NCBI RefSeq assembly: GCF_002068095.1
Contig: NZ_LWIG01000062.1
Coordinates: 58,434-91,203 of the forward strand
Direction of reading: 5' to 3'
From: Bradyrhizobium sacchari
GTDB taxonomy: Bacteria > Pseudomonadota > Alphaproteobacteria > Rhizobiales > Xanthobacteraceae
Length of the DNA stretch: 32,770 nt
The notes under the pieces are model-generated. The model ran no database searches and was not told the DNA's origin. It saw only the letters and a list, made by a program, of their open reading frames with translations. A program made the position numbers and the translations under genes. Positions within the stretch are counted from its first letter, which is position 1. Each line of letters starts with the position of its first letter. Shown here in pieces: positions 1-7,323 of the stretch.

Positions 1-2
1 CG

Positions 3-764
3 GGTCCCGGCAATACCGAGCAGCAATTCGAGTTGATCGAAGCCTACCGGCCGGTCGGCTACAGCGGTACGCCCGACTTCCTGAAGATCCTGCTCGACGC
101 AGCGGCGACCGCGGGCCGCGACGTCTCATCGATCAAGCGCGCACTGGTCTCGGGCGCGGCCTTCCCGCCCTCACTCCAGGCCGAGATCAAGGCGCGCGGC
201 ATCGACGCCTACCAGGCCTTCGGCACTGCCGATCTCGGCCTCATCGCGTTCGAGACCGAAGCCCGTGAAGGCATGGTCGTGAACGAGAACCTGATCATGG
301 AGATCGTCAAGCCCGGCACCGGCGATCCCGTGGCGCCGGGCGATGTCGGCGAGATCGTCGTCACCTCGCTCGACGCGCACCATCCCTGGATCCGGCTTGC
401 GCTCGGCGATCTCACTGCCGCGCTGCCGGGCGCCAGCCCCTGCGGCCGCACCAACATGCGTATCAAGGGCTGGATGGGCCGCGCCGACCAGACCACGAAG
501 GTCAAGGGCATGTTCGTCCGTCCCGAGCAGGTCGCTGAGATCGGCAAGCGTCATCCCGCGCTCGGCCGCTTGCGTCTCGTCGTTACCCGCCAGGGTGAAA
601 CCGACGCGATGACGCTGAAGGCGGAAACGACGGCCGCAAGCGATGCGCTGCGCGAGGAGATCGCCGGCACCTTGCGGGCGGTGACAAAGCTCGGCGGAAG
701 TGTCGAACTGGTGGGCCCCGGCGCGCTGCCGAACGACGGCAAGGTGATCGCTGACGAGCGGTAA
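3..764 (+). CDS. PaaK-like AMP-dependent CoA ligase, C-terminal part (5' end outside window)
   Basis: The reading frame is open from the left edge, so the gene begins outside the window and about 253 residues of its C-terminal part are visible. The protein resembles the phenylacetate-CoA ligase (PaaK) branch of adenylate-forming enzymes, which activate a carboxylic acid with ATP and transfer it to CoA. Visible signs are the acid-binding-side stretch GYSGTPDFLKILLD, the GTADLG segment near the adenylate site, and the C-terminal lid region GWMGRADQTTKVKGMFVRPEQ with its hinge Asp and conserved Lys. The substrate cannot be told from sequence. The gene appears intact and is probably core chromosome; mobile DNA begins downstream. 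A 9-bp-arm inverted repeat lies just past the stop. Confidence 0.85.
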   Translation, partial: GPGNTEQQFELIEAYRPVGYSGTPDFLKILLDAAATAGRDVSSIKRALVSGAAFPPSLQAEIKARGIDAYQAFGTADLGLIAFETEAREGMVVNENLIMEIVKPGTGDPVAPGDVGEIVVTSLDAHHPWIRLALGDLTAALPGASPCGRTNMRIKGWMGRADQTTKVKGMFVRPEQVAEIGKRHPALGRLRLVVTRQGETDAMTLKAETTAASDALREEIAGTLRAVTKLGGSVELVGPGALPNDGKVIADER

Positions 765-785
765 AGCATAAAGCCGCCAACCTCC

Positions 786-807
786 AATTCCCTGCTAACA
801 GGGAATT
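786..807. repeat. Perfect inverted repeat downstream of the CoA ligase gene
   Basis: AATTCCCTG and CAGGGAATT form 9-bp perfect arms around a 4-nt loop (CTAA), starting 22 nt after the ligase stop. No T-run follows, so it is not a classical Rho-independent terminator. A further CAGGGAA copy follows at once. It may stabilise the mRNA 3' end or be a dispersed repeat. Confidence 0.6.
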
Positions 808-1278
808 CTGCAGGGAAAACTCGGCGGCCGAGGCGCGCGCGGCGTTGAAGCGCGCCAGCAAGTGCCTTGAAAACACGGCAGTTGGGCACTGAAGCGTCAA
901 AACGGTATCAGGGAAATGTTCGGAGCCGATCAGGGAAGGCGGTGCTCTCGAACAGGGAGCGCAAAGCGCGGAGAAGCTTTCACACCCATCGCGGACACCG
1001 GGATTTGAGCAGCTCAGAAGGATGCTCGAGTCGGCTCCGCTTTCCAATGGCTGACTCCAAGCCCTCCATGGCGGCCTATCTCGATAGTCTAGTTACCCCG
1101 CACCGCCAATGGCGTCAGGTAACCGATGTGGACGTGTTTTGGCTACCCACGATCGGGATCACGTTTGCCGGCTCGGCGCGAGTGATCGTAACGAGGACCG
1201 TAGCGCTACGGATTGAACGTTAAACGGCTGAGCCTCACGTTTGATCTTGGGGGCCCTATTAGCATCGAAAGGGACAAC
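808..1278. other. Intergenic stretch at the left boundary of the mobile region, no convincing gene
   Basis: Open frames exist here on both strands, but none has a good ribosome binding site plus a recognisable protein. The stretch probably contains the junction between core chromosome and prophage remnant. No tRNA or clear attachment site was seen. The only structure noted is a 14-bp palindrome at 1198-1211. Confidence 0.4.
1198..1211. promoter_or_regulatory. 14-bp perfect palindrome upstream of the first prophage gene
   Basis: CCGTAGCGCTACGG equals its own reverse complement. It lies 67 bp before the ATG at 1279, where an operator or protein-binding site would be expected. This is a structural observation only; no binding protein is implied by sequence. 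Confidence 0.4.
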
Positions 1279-1950
1279 ATGCCCCATTGCGAATCGCTAC
1301 AACCGGAAGAACGCGATAACCGACGCTCGATTGCCGATGCCGTGGATCTTCTGCACCAGCACGCTGCTTTCGACGGAGGCCACACCGTAAAAATCCGGAT
1401 CGGTGGCTTGCGACTTCCCTCACAAGATATCGTCGGCTTGGTCGCCGTTTGTGCCGAGAACGCGGCGGCGGAGACATCTTTCATCGTCACGCTCCCCACC
1501 TGCAAGAAAATCCGAGCCCGAAGTCACAGCCGCGAGGACCTCGAAGAGTTCGACATCTTTCAATTCGGCGGAGCGACCGTCCATGGCAATGGCAATGTCG
1601 AGCTTGTCGATGGCACGCGGCTTCGCGCCGTCGATGTCATCCCCGTATTGCTGCCCTACAACCTCACCGAGCTCGACTGGGTAATTCTGCGTCGCACCAT
1701 CGAGATGAAGGGGGCTGAGCAGGAGTGCTACACGTACTCGATCCCCTTTGATCGGCCCGTCAAAGCGTTCGATTGCCGCAATCTGCCCCTTAGGGGGACG
1801 GCTCCGCCGGTGAAGGAGATCCTGCGGTACATTGCCAAGCGAGAGCCTACGCTGAAACGCCTTTCCAGGCAAAAGGTGGACGAGACACTGCGCAAGTTCG
1901 GGATGTGGAGGCCTCGAACCCGGCGCCTTCAGTCGGTTGCAGCAGGTTGA
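1279..1950 (+). CDS. Hypothetical protein at the start of the prophage remnant
   Basis: A 223-residue protein I do not recognise. The frame opens at a TTG at 1213, but the ATG at 1279 follows an AAAGGG-type ribosome binding site at good distance, so that start is preferred. No signal peptide or membrane segment is apparent. The middle (around residues 60-150) alternates hydrophobic and charged residues like a globular beta-rich domain. The C-terminus is basic (KREPTLKRLSRQ, then MWRPRTRRLQ), which would suit nucleic-acid contact. Its stop is about 100 bp before the methyltransferase start on the same strand, so the two may be co-transcribed. Function unknown. Confidence 0.6.
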   Translation: MPHCESLQPEERDNRRSIADAVDLLHQHAAFDGGHTVKIRIGGLRLPSQDIVGLVAVCAENAAAETSFIVTLPTCKKIRARSHSREDLEEFDIFQFGGATVHGNGNVELVDGTRLRAVDVIPVLLPYNLTELDWVILRRTIEMKGAEQECYTYSIPFDRPVKAFDCRNLPLRGTAPPVKEILRYIAKREPTLKRLSRQKVDETLRKFGMWRPRTRRLQSVAAG

Positions 1951-2047
1951 AGCGCATTGTTGCCACAATTCGACTAGCGCCGTGGCTGATGCGCGAGTTG
2001 TGAAGATGCTGAATACAGGGGCTTCATCAACAGGAATGGAGCTCCCG

Positions 2048-3481
2048 ATGACCCTGGACCGCGCCACGATGGAGGCCGTCCACAAACTCCGGCCTGCCAA
2101 GAGCAAGCCTCGCCCCTCCAAACAAGCATTAACCGCCTCGACTGACCCTCGCGCCCTGCCAAATCAGCTTGATTGGGGTGAAATACGGCTGCTGCCGACC
2201 CTATCCCTCAAGCCCGCGCATAAGAACGCGCGAACGCACGCCAAGAAGCAAATCAAGCAAGTCGCAAACTCGATCCTGCAGTTCGGCTGGACCTATCCGA
2301 TTTTGGCGGACGAGGATCGGATCATCTGCGGCCATGCCCGCTGGGAGGCGGCCAAGCAGCTTGGGCTGAAGGAGGTCCCCGTCTTGATGATGCGCGGCCT
2401 TAGCGACGCCGAAAAGCGCGCACTGGCGCTCGCCGACAACAAGATTCCGGCGAACGCAGGCTGGGATCGCAAGCTGCTCGCCGAAGAACTCGGTGAGCTC
2501 GCCTCGCTCTTGCCCGACTGCGATCTCAGCATCGACATCACCGGGTTCGAGCCGGCCGAAATCGACGGGCTTATGCTCGATTTCGGCAACTCCGAGCACG
2601 ATTCAGCTGACGCGTCCTGCACGCTCGGAGAGCAGCCCATCAGCCACAGGGGCGAGCTGTGGCAGCTTGGCGCGCATCGCGTGCTGTGTGGCGATGCCTG
2701 CGACCATAACGATTGGGCAAGGCTGATGGGGTCCGATCGGGCCCGCATGCTGATCGCCGATGGGCCCTACAATGTGCAAATTTCCAAAACGCTCGGCCGC
2801 GGCAAGATCAAGCACCGCGAATTTGCGGTTGCATCCGGGGAGATGTCGCCGGTCGAGTTTACCGATTTTCTCACGCGCTGGATGCGCCTGGCCGCCCAAT
2901 TCTCGCACGACGGGTCACTGCACTTCGCGTTCGTCGATTGGCGCCATATTGGCGAAATGCACAACGCAGGTCACGCCGTCTTCGGTCCGCTGCAGAACCT
3001 GGTGGTCTGGAACAAAACCAATGGCGGCCAAGGCAGCTTTTACCGTTCCCAGCACGAACTGATCTTCGTCTACAAAAACGGGGATGGGCCACATCTCAAC
3101 AATGTTGAGCTGGGCCGCCACGGCCGCAACCGCTCCAACGTCTGGACCTATGCCGGCGTCAATACCTTCCGCCAGGATCGCCTCGATGATCTCACGGTGC
3201 ATCCCACGGTGAAACCGGTCGCCTTGATTGCGGATGCAATCAAGGACTGCACACGGCGGGGCGATCTCGTTCTCGATCCCTTCCTGGGATCGGGCACCAC
3301 CCTGCTGGCCGCGGAGCACGTCGGCCGCCGCGCTTATGGCCTGGAGATCGATCCGCTCTACGTCGACGTCGCGATCCGCCGCTGGCAGGACGTCACCAAG
3401 CGCGATGCCATCTTGGTCGCCACCGGCCAGACCTTCGACGAGGTCACCGCTGCGCGTTCCGGACCGGAGAGCAGCACATGA
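2048..3481 (+). CDS. ParB-like domain / DNA methyltransferase fusion (phage type)
   Basis: A 477-residue protein with two parts. Residues about 45-115 form a ParB/Sulfiredoxin-like N-terminal domain (NARTHAKKQIKQVANSI, then IICGHARWEAAKQLG). Residues about 200-470 form an adenine- or cytosine-N-specific DNA methyltransferase. The catalytic motif comes first (IADGPYN near residue 237) and the SAM-binding motif later (DPFLGSGTT near 412), the order of beta-class enzymes. The catalytic motif reads DGPY rather than the usual DPPY. This fusion is common in phages and mobile elements, where it may protect phage DNA or alter host methylation. The frame opens earlier at a TTG, but the ATG at 2048 has GGAG six bases upstream and is preferred. 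It overlaps the next gene by ATGA. Confidence 0.88.
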   Translation: MTLDRATMEAVHKLRPAKSKPRPSKQALTASTDPRALPNQLDWGEIRLLPTLSLKPAHKNARTHAKKQIKQVANSILQFGWTYPILADEDRIICGHARWEAAKQLGLKEVPVLMMRGLSDAEKRALALADNKIPANAGWDRKLLAEELGELASLLPDCDLSIDITGFEPAEIDGLMLDFGNSEHDSADASCTLGEQPISHRGELWQLGAHRVLCGDACDHNDWARLMGSDRARMLIADGPYNVQISKTLGRGKIKHREFAVASGEMSPVEFTDFLTRWMRLAAQFSHDGSLHFAFVDWRHIGEMHNAGHAVFGPLQNLVVWNKTNGGQGSFYRSQHELIFVYKNGDGPHLNNVELGRHGRNRSNVWTYAGVNTFRQDRLDDLTVHPTVKPVALIADAIKDCTRRGDLVLDPFLGSGTTLLAAEHVGRRAYGLEIDPLYVDVAIRRWQDVTKRDAILVATGQTFDEVTAARSGPESST

Positions 3482-3903
3482 ACCGGCGCAAGCAATCAGG
3501 CCCGGGTACGGCCGAAGGAAATCGAGGCGAAGGTGTTGGTTACGGCCGTCCCCCTCGCGAGCATCAGTTCAAGCCGGGGCAATCCGGCAACAAGAACGGC
3601 CGACCCAAGGGATCCAAAAACGAGGCGACCCTCATCAACGAGATTCTCGACCGAAAAATTCCCATCCGTGACAACGGCAAGATGCGGAAGATCACCGTGC
3701 TCGAAGGCATCCTGACCAAAGCTGCCGACGATGCGCTGAAAGGCAAGGACAAAGCGGCCGCCTTCCTTCTCAACCGCAAGCAGCAGGTCGAGTCTAGCGA
3801 ACAGCCTGCAGCGCCGCAGCTCGACATCGACGATCGGAAGGTCTTGGATTTTTATAACGCACAGCTCTACGAGCAATTCAAAAAGCAAGGAGACTCCAAA
3901 TGA
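3478..3903 (+). CDS. DUF5681 domain protein, terminase-associated
   Basis: A 141-residue protein. The N-terminal segment around residues 20-45 (GRPPREHQFKPGQSGN, then NGRPKGSKNEA) is the signature of DUF5681. The rest is helical and charged. The start ATG overlaps the methyltransferase stop (ATGA), and its own stop overlaps the terminase start in the same way, so the three genes are translationally coupled. DUF5681 proteins often sit directly before large terminases, so a small-terminase-like or packaging-accessory role is a reasonable inference; it is not proven by sequence. Confidence 0.85.
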   Translation: MNRRKQSGPGTAEGNRGEGVGYGRPPREHQFKPGQSGNKNGRPKGSKNEATLINEILDRKIPIRDNGKMRKITVLEGILTKAADDALKGKDKAAAFLLNRKQQVESSEQPAAPQLDIDDRKVLDFYNAQLYEQFKKQGDSK

Positions 3904-5306
3904 CTGCCCACGACTTCGCATTGTTGAGCGCCATCTTGCGCGCTGACTTCGTCAGCTTTGTCTACCGCTGCTTTCTTCACCTCAATCCTGGCGCGCAATT
4001 CCTGCCCAATTGGCACATCCAGGCGATTGCCTATCAGCTCGAGCGGGTGCGCCGCGGCGAGATCACCCGCTTGATCATCAACATGCCGCCGCGTTACCTC
4101 AAATCGATCACGGTATCGGTGGCATTCTCGGCGTTTTTGCTCGGGCACGCGCCAGGCCGCCGCATCATTTCCCTCAGCTATGGCGATGACCTCTCGGCCA
4201 AACACGCCAGCGACTTCCGGTCCATCGTGCATGCCGAATGGTACCGGCGCGCGTTTCCCAACATGCGCATCGCACGCAGCACCGAAACCGAGCTGGTCAC
4301 CACCCGGCGCGGTTCGCGCCGGACGACATCGGTCTCCGGGACGCTGACAGGGCTCGGCGGCGATCTAATCCTGATTGATGATCCGCAAAAGCCAATTGAT
4401 GCGCAGTCGGAGGCGCGCAGAACCGGTATCAACCAGTGGGTCACCAATACGCTGATGTCGCGGCTCGACAACAAGCAGACCAGCGCGGTGATCGTGGTGA
4501 TGCAGCGCGTTCATCTGGACGATCTGTCCGGTTTTTTGGCCAGCTCATCCGATGACTGGAAGGTGCTCAGCCTGCCCGCGATCGCCGAGACCGACGCCGC
4601 GATCCGGATCGGCCCGGATCAATTTCACCTCAGGAAGGCCGGGGACCCGCTGCATCCGTCTCATGAGTCGATCGAGACGCTGCGCAAGCTGCGCCAAACG
4701 CTCGGGCCCGACGTATTCGCCGCGCAGTACCAGCAGGCGCCGGTTCCGGCCGGCGGCGCCATGATCAAGCGAGACTGGCTGCGATATTACGACCAGGTCC
4801 CCTCAAGGGAGGTGCTGGGCTGCCGCATAATCCAGAGTTGGGATACCGCCGCCAAGAACGGCGCCCAAAATGACTGGTCGGTCTGCACGACGTGGCTGGT
4901 CGTCGATGGGAATTACTACCTGCTCGATCTTGTGCGCGGACGGTTTGAATATCCGACGCTGCGCGACACCGCGCTCGAGCTCGCCAAGCGCTTCAAACCG
5001 CACGAGATCCTGATCGAAGAAGCCTCCACCGGAATCGCGCTGGCCCAGGAGCTCGGCGCGAAGGGCGATTGCTTCGTCAATCCCATTAAGGTGGACCACG
5101 ACAAGGTCGGCCGCCTCTACGTCCAGCAGGGCAAATTCGCCGCCGGCCGAGTCTGGTTGCCCAGGAACGCGCCGTTCCTGGCCGAGCTCGAGATGGAGCT
5201 TTTGACCTTCCCGCAAAGCCGCCACGACGATCAAGTCGACAGCATCAGCCAGGCGCTTGCTTACGATGACACCAATGGCTACGATCACACATTCAGTTGG
5301 CTGTGA
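3900..5306 (+). CDS. Phage terminase large subunit
   Basis: A 468-residue DNA-packaging motor protein that would cut concatemeric phage DNA and pump it into the prohead. The N-terminal ATPase has a deviant Walker A at residues 62-69 (NMPPRYLKS) and Walker B at about 156-161 (LILIDD). The C-terminal RNase H-like nuclease shows an acidic set: SWDTA near 315, LIEEAS near 374, and HDDQVDS near 441. Length is normal for this family. The ribosome binding site AAGGAGA lies inside the end of the DUF5681 gene and the start overlaps it by ATGA. No portal or capsid gene follows; the next gene converges from the minus strand, so the packaging module is orphaned. Confidence 0.93.
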   Translation: MTAHDFALLSAILRADFVSFVYRCFLHLNPGAQFLPNWHIQAIAYQLERVRRGEITRLIINMPPRYLKSITVSVAFSAFLLGHAPGRRIISLSYGDDLSAKHASDFRSIVHAEWYRRAFPNMRIARSTETELVTTRRGSRRTTSVSGTLTGLGGDLILIDDPQKPIDAQSEARRTGINQWVTNTLMSRLDNKQTSAVIVVMQRVHLDDLSGFLASSSDDWKVLSLPAIAETDAAIRIGPDQFHLRKAGDPLHPSHESIETLRKLRQTLGPDVFAAQYQQAPVPAGGAMIKRDWLRYYDQVPSREVLGCRIIQSWDTAAKNGAQNDWSVCTTWLVVDGNYYLLDLVRGRFEYPTLRDTALELAKRFKPHEILIEEASTGIALAQELGAKGDCFVNPIKVDHDKVGRLYVQQGKFAAGRVWLPRNAPFLAELEMELLTFPQSRHDDQVDSISQALAYDDTNGYDHTFSWL

Positions 5307-5315
5307 TGGTTGCTG

Positions 5316-6240
5316 CTAAGCGAGCCTCTCCATCACCCAATCGTGCAGCCCGAGCCGCATGATGGTCGAACCTAACTCGCGACCGGTCCAGACGTGAACG
5401 TCGGCGCGGTCGTCGGGGGTCAGCGCCCTCTTCGGCGAATGACAAATGAAGAAGAACCGGTCGAACTGCTCGGTAGCGTCCATCCGGCGGATATAGGCGT
5501 CCAAGGTCTTTTGGCTGGCGGAAGACTTGGCCTGAACTGCTGCCCGCTCGTTGATCACCGCATGCTCCAGCTCAAGGTCAACCAGCTTCTTGGTGCCGCC
5601 GAGCACGGAGACCTGATTCCAGCCACTGCGCGCAAAGATGATGTCAACAAGGGTTTCGAAATCGGCCCAGTGCAACAGCTGCAGGGCCTCGATCGTCACC
5701 TCGAGCAGCGCGATTCGGGCTTGGCTCGCCTTCGACGATCGGCTCCTCGATGCCATTGATCCGCCGTAGCAGGTAGTCCTGCGCTTTCACGGCGCAGATC
5801 GTCCGACGATAGCTTGCGACCTTGGTGAGCTTGGTGCTGAGCGAGTTTATTTTGAGCGGTGTCCCATTGATGTCGGTGTTGCGCCACCCGCCGATGGCTG
5901 TCCTGAAGCGTTCGCCTGGACGCGTTGGATCAGGTTTGACCCAGGTGACCTCTCGCTCCGCAAACGTCCACCACAGATGATCGCGCGCGAACGTGACCCA
6001 AAGACACCTTTCGTCCAATTCGTAGAAGTCGGCAACCTCCTGTGCGTCGCGCGCAGCGGCCTGTGGCGATCGGCCCCAACGCATCAGATGCGCGATGATC
6101 TTCACCCGGTCGGCTTCCATGGCAAGTTCGTGGCTCACCGAACCGTACCCGAAGTGCAGCTCAGCACGGTCGAGGCTGCTCTCCCAGCGGCCGCCAGCGC
6201 CGAGCTTGATGTACCGAACCGTCGTCGCTGAAACCTTCAT
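5316..6240 (-). pseudogene. Mrr-like PD-(D/E)XK restriction endonuclease, frameshifted
   Basis: Two overlapping minus-strand frames form one protein of about 300 residues. The first frame (from ATG at 6240, beginning MKVSATTVRYIKLG) covers the N-terminal two thirds and ends usefully at NGIEEPIVEG. The second continues with SQARIALLEVTIEALQLLHW to the stop at 5316. The switch lies near 5725-5740 and needs a single-base indel. The C-terminal part has the Mrr-type nuclease layout: LLHWADFETLVD, then LVDLELEH, then AAVQAKSS (D...E...QxK). Mrr-like enzymes cleave DNA, often in a methylation-dependent way. It is transcribed divergently from a broken XRE regulator. A GTG at 6258 is an alternative start. 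A sequencing error could also explain the shift. Confidence 0.75.
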
Positions 6241-6279
6241 CCCCGTAGCTGCCAGCACTGATAGCTCGGGCCGTCGAAC

Positions 6280-6298
6280 TTATCCAGTTTTGGGATAA
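6280..6298. promoter_or_regulatory. Inverted repeat between nuclease and XRE regulator, putative operator
   Basis: TTATCC and GGATAA form 6-bp perfect arms around a 7-nt spacer (AGTTTTG). It lies in the 108-bp divergent intergenic region, 40 bp from the nuclease start and 51 bp from the regulator start. This is where a helix-turn-helix controller protein would bind. The position and symmetry are seen; the role is inferred. Confidence 0.45.
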
Positions 6299-6348
6299 TC
6301 CAAGTTCGGGATCAAATTCACCGCCGCCGATTCTCTGGCCCGGCGGTC

Positions 6349-6595
6349 ATGCAAAAGTCCCTGAGATCCGCGGAACATGCCCGCCTGATCAAACTTCTTG
6401 TCGCAGCGCGACAGAAGGCCGGCGTCCGCCAGCATGCTTTGGCCAAGAAGCTTGGCCGGCCGCAATCCTTCATCGCCAAATACGAGGACGGCGAACGGCG
6501 GATCGATTGCCCAGGCACTGGGCGCCGATCCCCTGAAGCTGTTCCGGGACTTACTGTCGACCCGGGGCTCGGCACCGAAGCAGCCCAGGCGCTAA
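6349..6595 (+). pseudogene. XRE-family helix-turn-helix regulator, broken by a short deletion
   Basis: The first frame encodes a Cro/C1-type DNA-binding domain: LIKLLVAARQKAGVRQHALA, then LGRPQSFIAKYEDGERRID, with the recognition helix at PQSFIAKYE. After ERRID the family normally continues with a few hydrophobic residues and then a helix such as IAQALGADPLKLFRDLL. That helix is present but in the +1 frame, directly abutting GGATCGATT. A deletion of roughly 16 or 17 bp plus the frame change explains this. The protein would be about 85-90 residues when intact. It is divergent from the nuclease pseudogene, an arrangement like the controller proteins of restriction systems. Confidence 0.7.
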
Positions 6596-6684
6596 GCCCA
6601 ACACCTTCGGTGCGCGGTTGAGGAGCTTTACGGCACCCATCGGCCGGTGCGGCCAATTTCCAGAACGAAGCCACTGACCTTGCC

Positions 6685-7080
6685 TCACCCGCGTGCCAAG
6701 CCTAGCAAGCGAAGCGTCCGCTTCTGCTGCGCCAAAGCGGCCCGGTCGTAGCGCTCCAGCCCTGGAAGCCCTTTCAAATCTGCCGGCAGCGGGCCGGTCA
6801 GAAGCGCGGCCAACATCGCCTGCCGCAAGCTGCGGATTTGCAGCAGCGCGAGCTTGGAGCGCGCAAGCGCCATCGCCGCATCGGGCGCGACCTGAGGCCC
6901 GAGTCCCGAAGCAATCGCGACGGCAAGATTCGCCGCCTCGGCAGCATCGCTAATAGCGCTGCGCGCCAGCCCATGGCGCAGCGCGTTACGGCTGGACCTC
7001 GCCTTGCCACCCGCCGTTTTCGGCCCGGTGCTGCGCTTGGCGTTGCTGCGATTGGCTTCGATTTGTCGAATTGAGGTCAT
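6685..7080 (-). CDS. Small hypothetical protein, RQIEANR...GPKT family
   Basis: A 131-residue protein starting at the ATG at 7080, which has GAGGAG about 7 nt upstream; the open frame extends further but without a better start. The N-terminus (MTSIRQIEANRSNAKRSTGP, then KTAGGKARSSRNALRHGLAR) is a basic motif I recall from uncharacterised proteins near transposons and phages in rhizobia, and resembles a nucleic-acid-binding tail. The rest is alanine/leucine-rich and helical. The function is unknown. It is divergent from the recombination operon. Confidence 0.7.
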   Translation of the reverse strand: MTSIRQIEANRSNAKRSTGPKTAGGKARSSRNALRHGLARSAISDAAEAANLAVAIASGLGPQVAPDAAMALARSKLALLQIRSLRQAMLAALLTGPLPADLKGLPGLERYDRAALAQQKRTLRLLGLARG

Positions 7081-7244
7081 CTCCGAGCTCCTCGGCCGGG
7101 GCGGGTTGCGACCCCGAAAGCTCGCTCCAACCTCCTGATACATCAAGGGTTTTCGCACCAAAAGAACCGCAAAAATGCTGCAGAAACGACTGGCATTCCC
7201 GCGCAAAAGGAGCGTTAATCATTGGACCGGCCTTTCGGCCCTTG

Positions 7245-7279
7245 GCCCCGCTCTTTCCCCTCGCAGCAGCGGGGCTTTT
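7245..7279 (+). terminator. Terminator-like hairpin in the leader of the recombination operon
   Basis: GCCCCGCT (7245-7252) pairs perfectly with AGCGGGGC (7268-7275) and is followed by TTTT (7276-7279), the form of a Rho-independent terminator read on the plus strand. It ends 45 nt before the exonuclease GTG. No plus-strand gene ends nearby (the XRE remnant stops 650 bp upstream), so attenuation of the leader transcript is possible. The hairpin lies within an open leader frame that begins with TTG at 7222 behind AAAGGAG. Confidence 0.55.
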
Positions 7280-7323
7280 GGCGGTGCGGCGGCAAGCCGC
7301 ATGTGCCAACCAAGGAGAGACCG

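Noticed and set aside
583..1047. Minus-strand frame at the left boundary
   Set aside because: It overlaps the CoA ligase gene and is dominated by Arg/Pro/Ser typical of a shadow frame.
1420..2121. A 233-residue minus-strand frame opposite the first prophage gene
   Set aside because: No ribosome binding site and no recognisable domain; the plus-strand gene has a good start and fits the operon direction.
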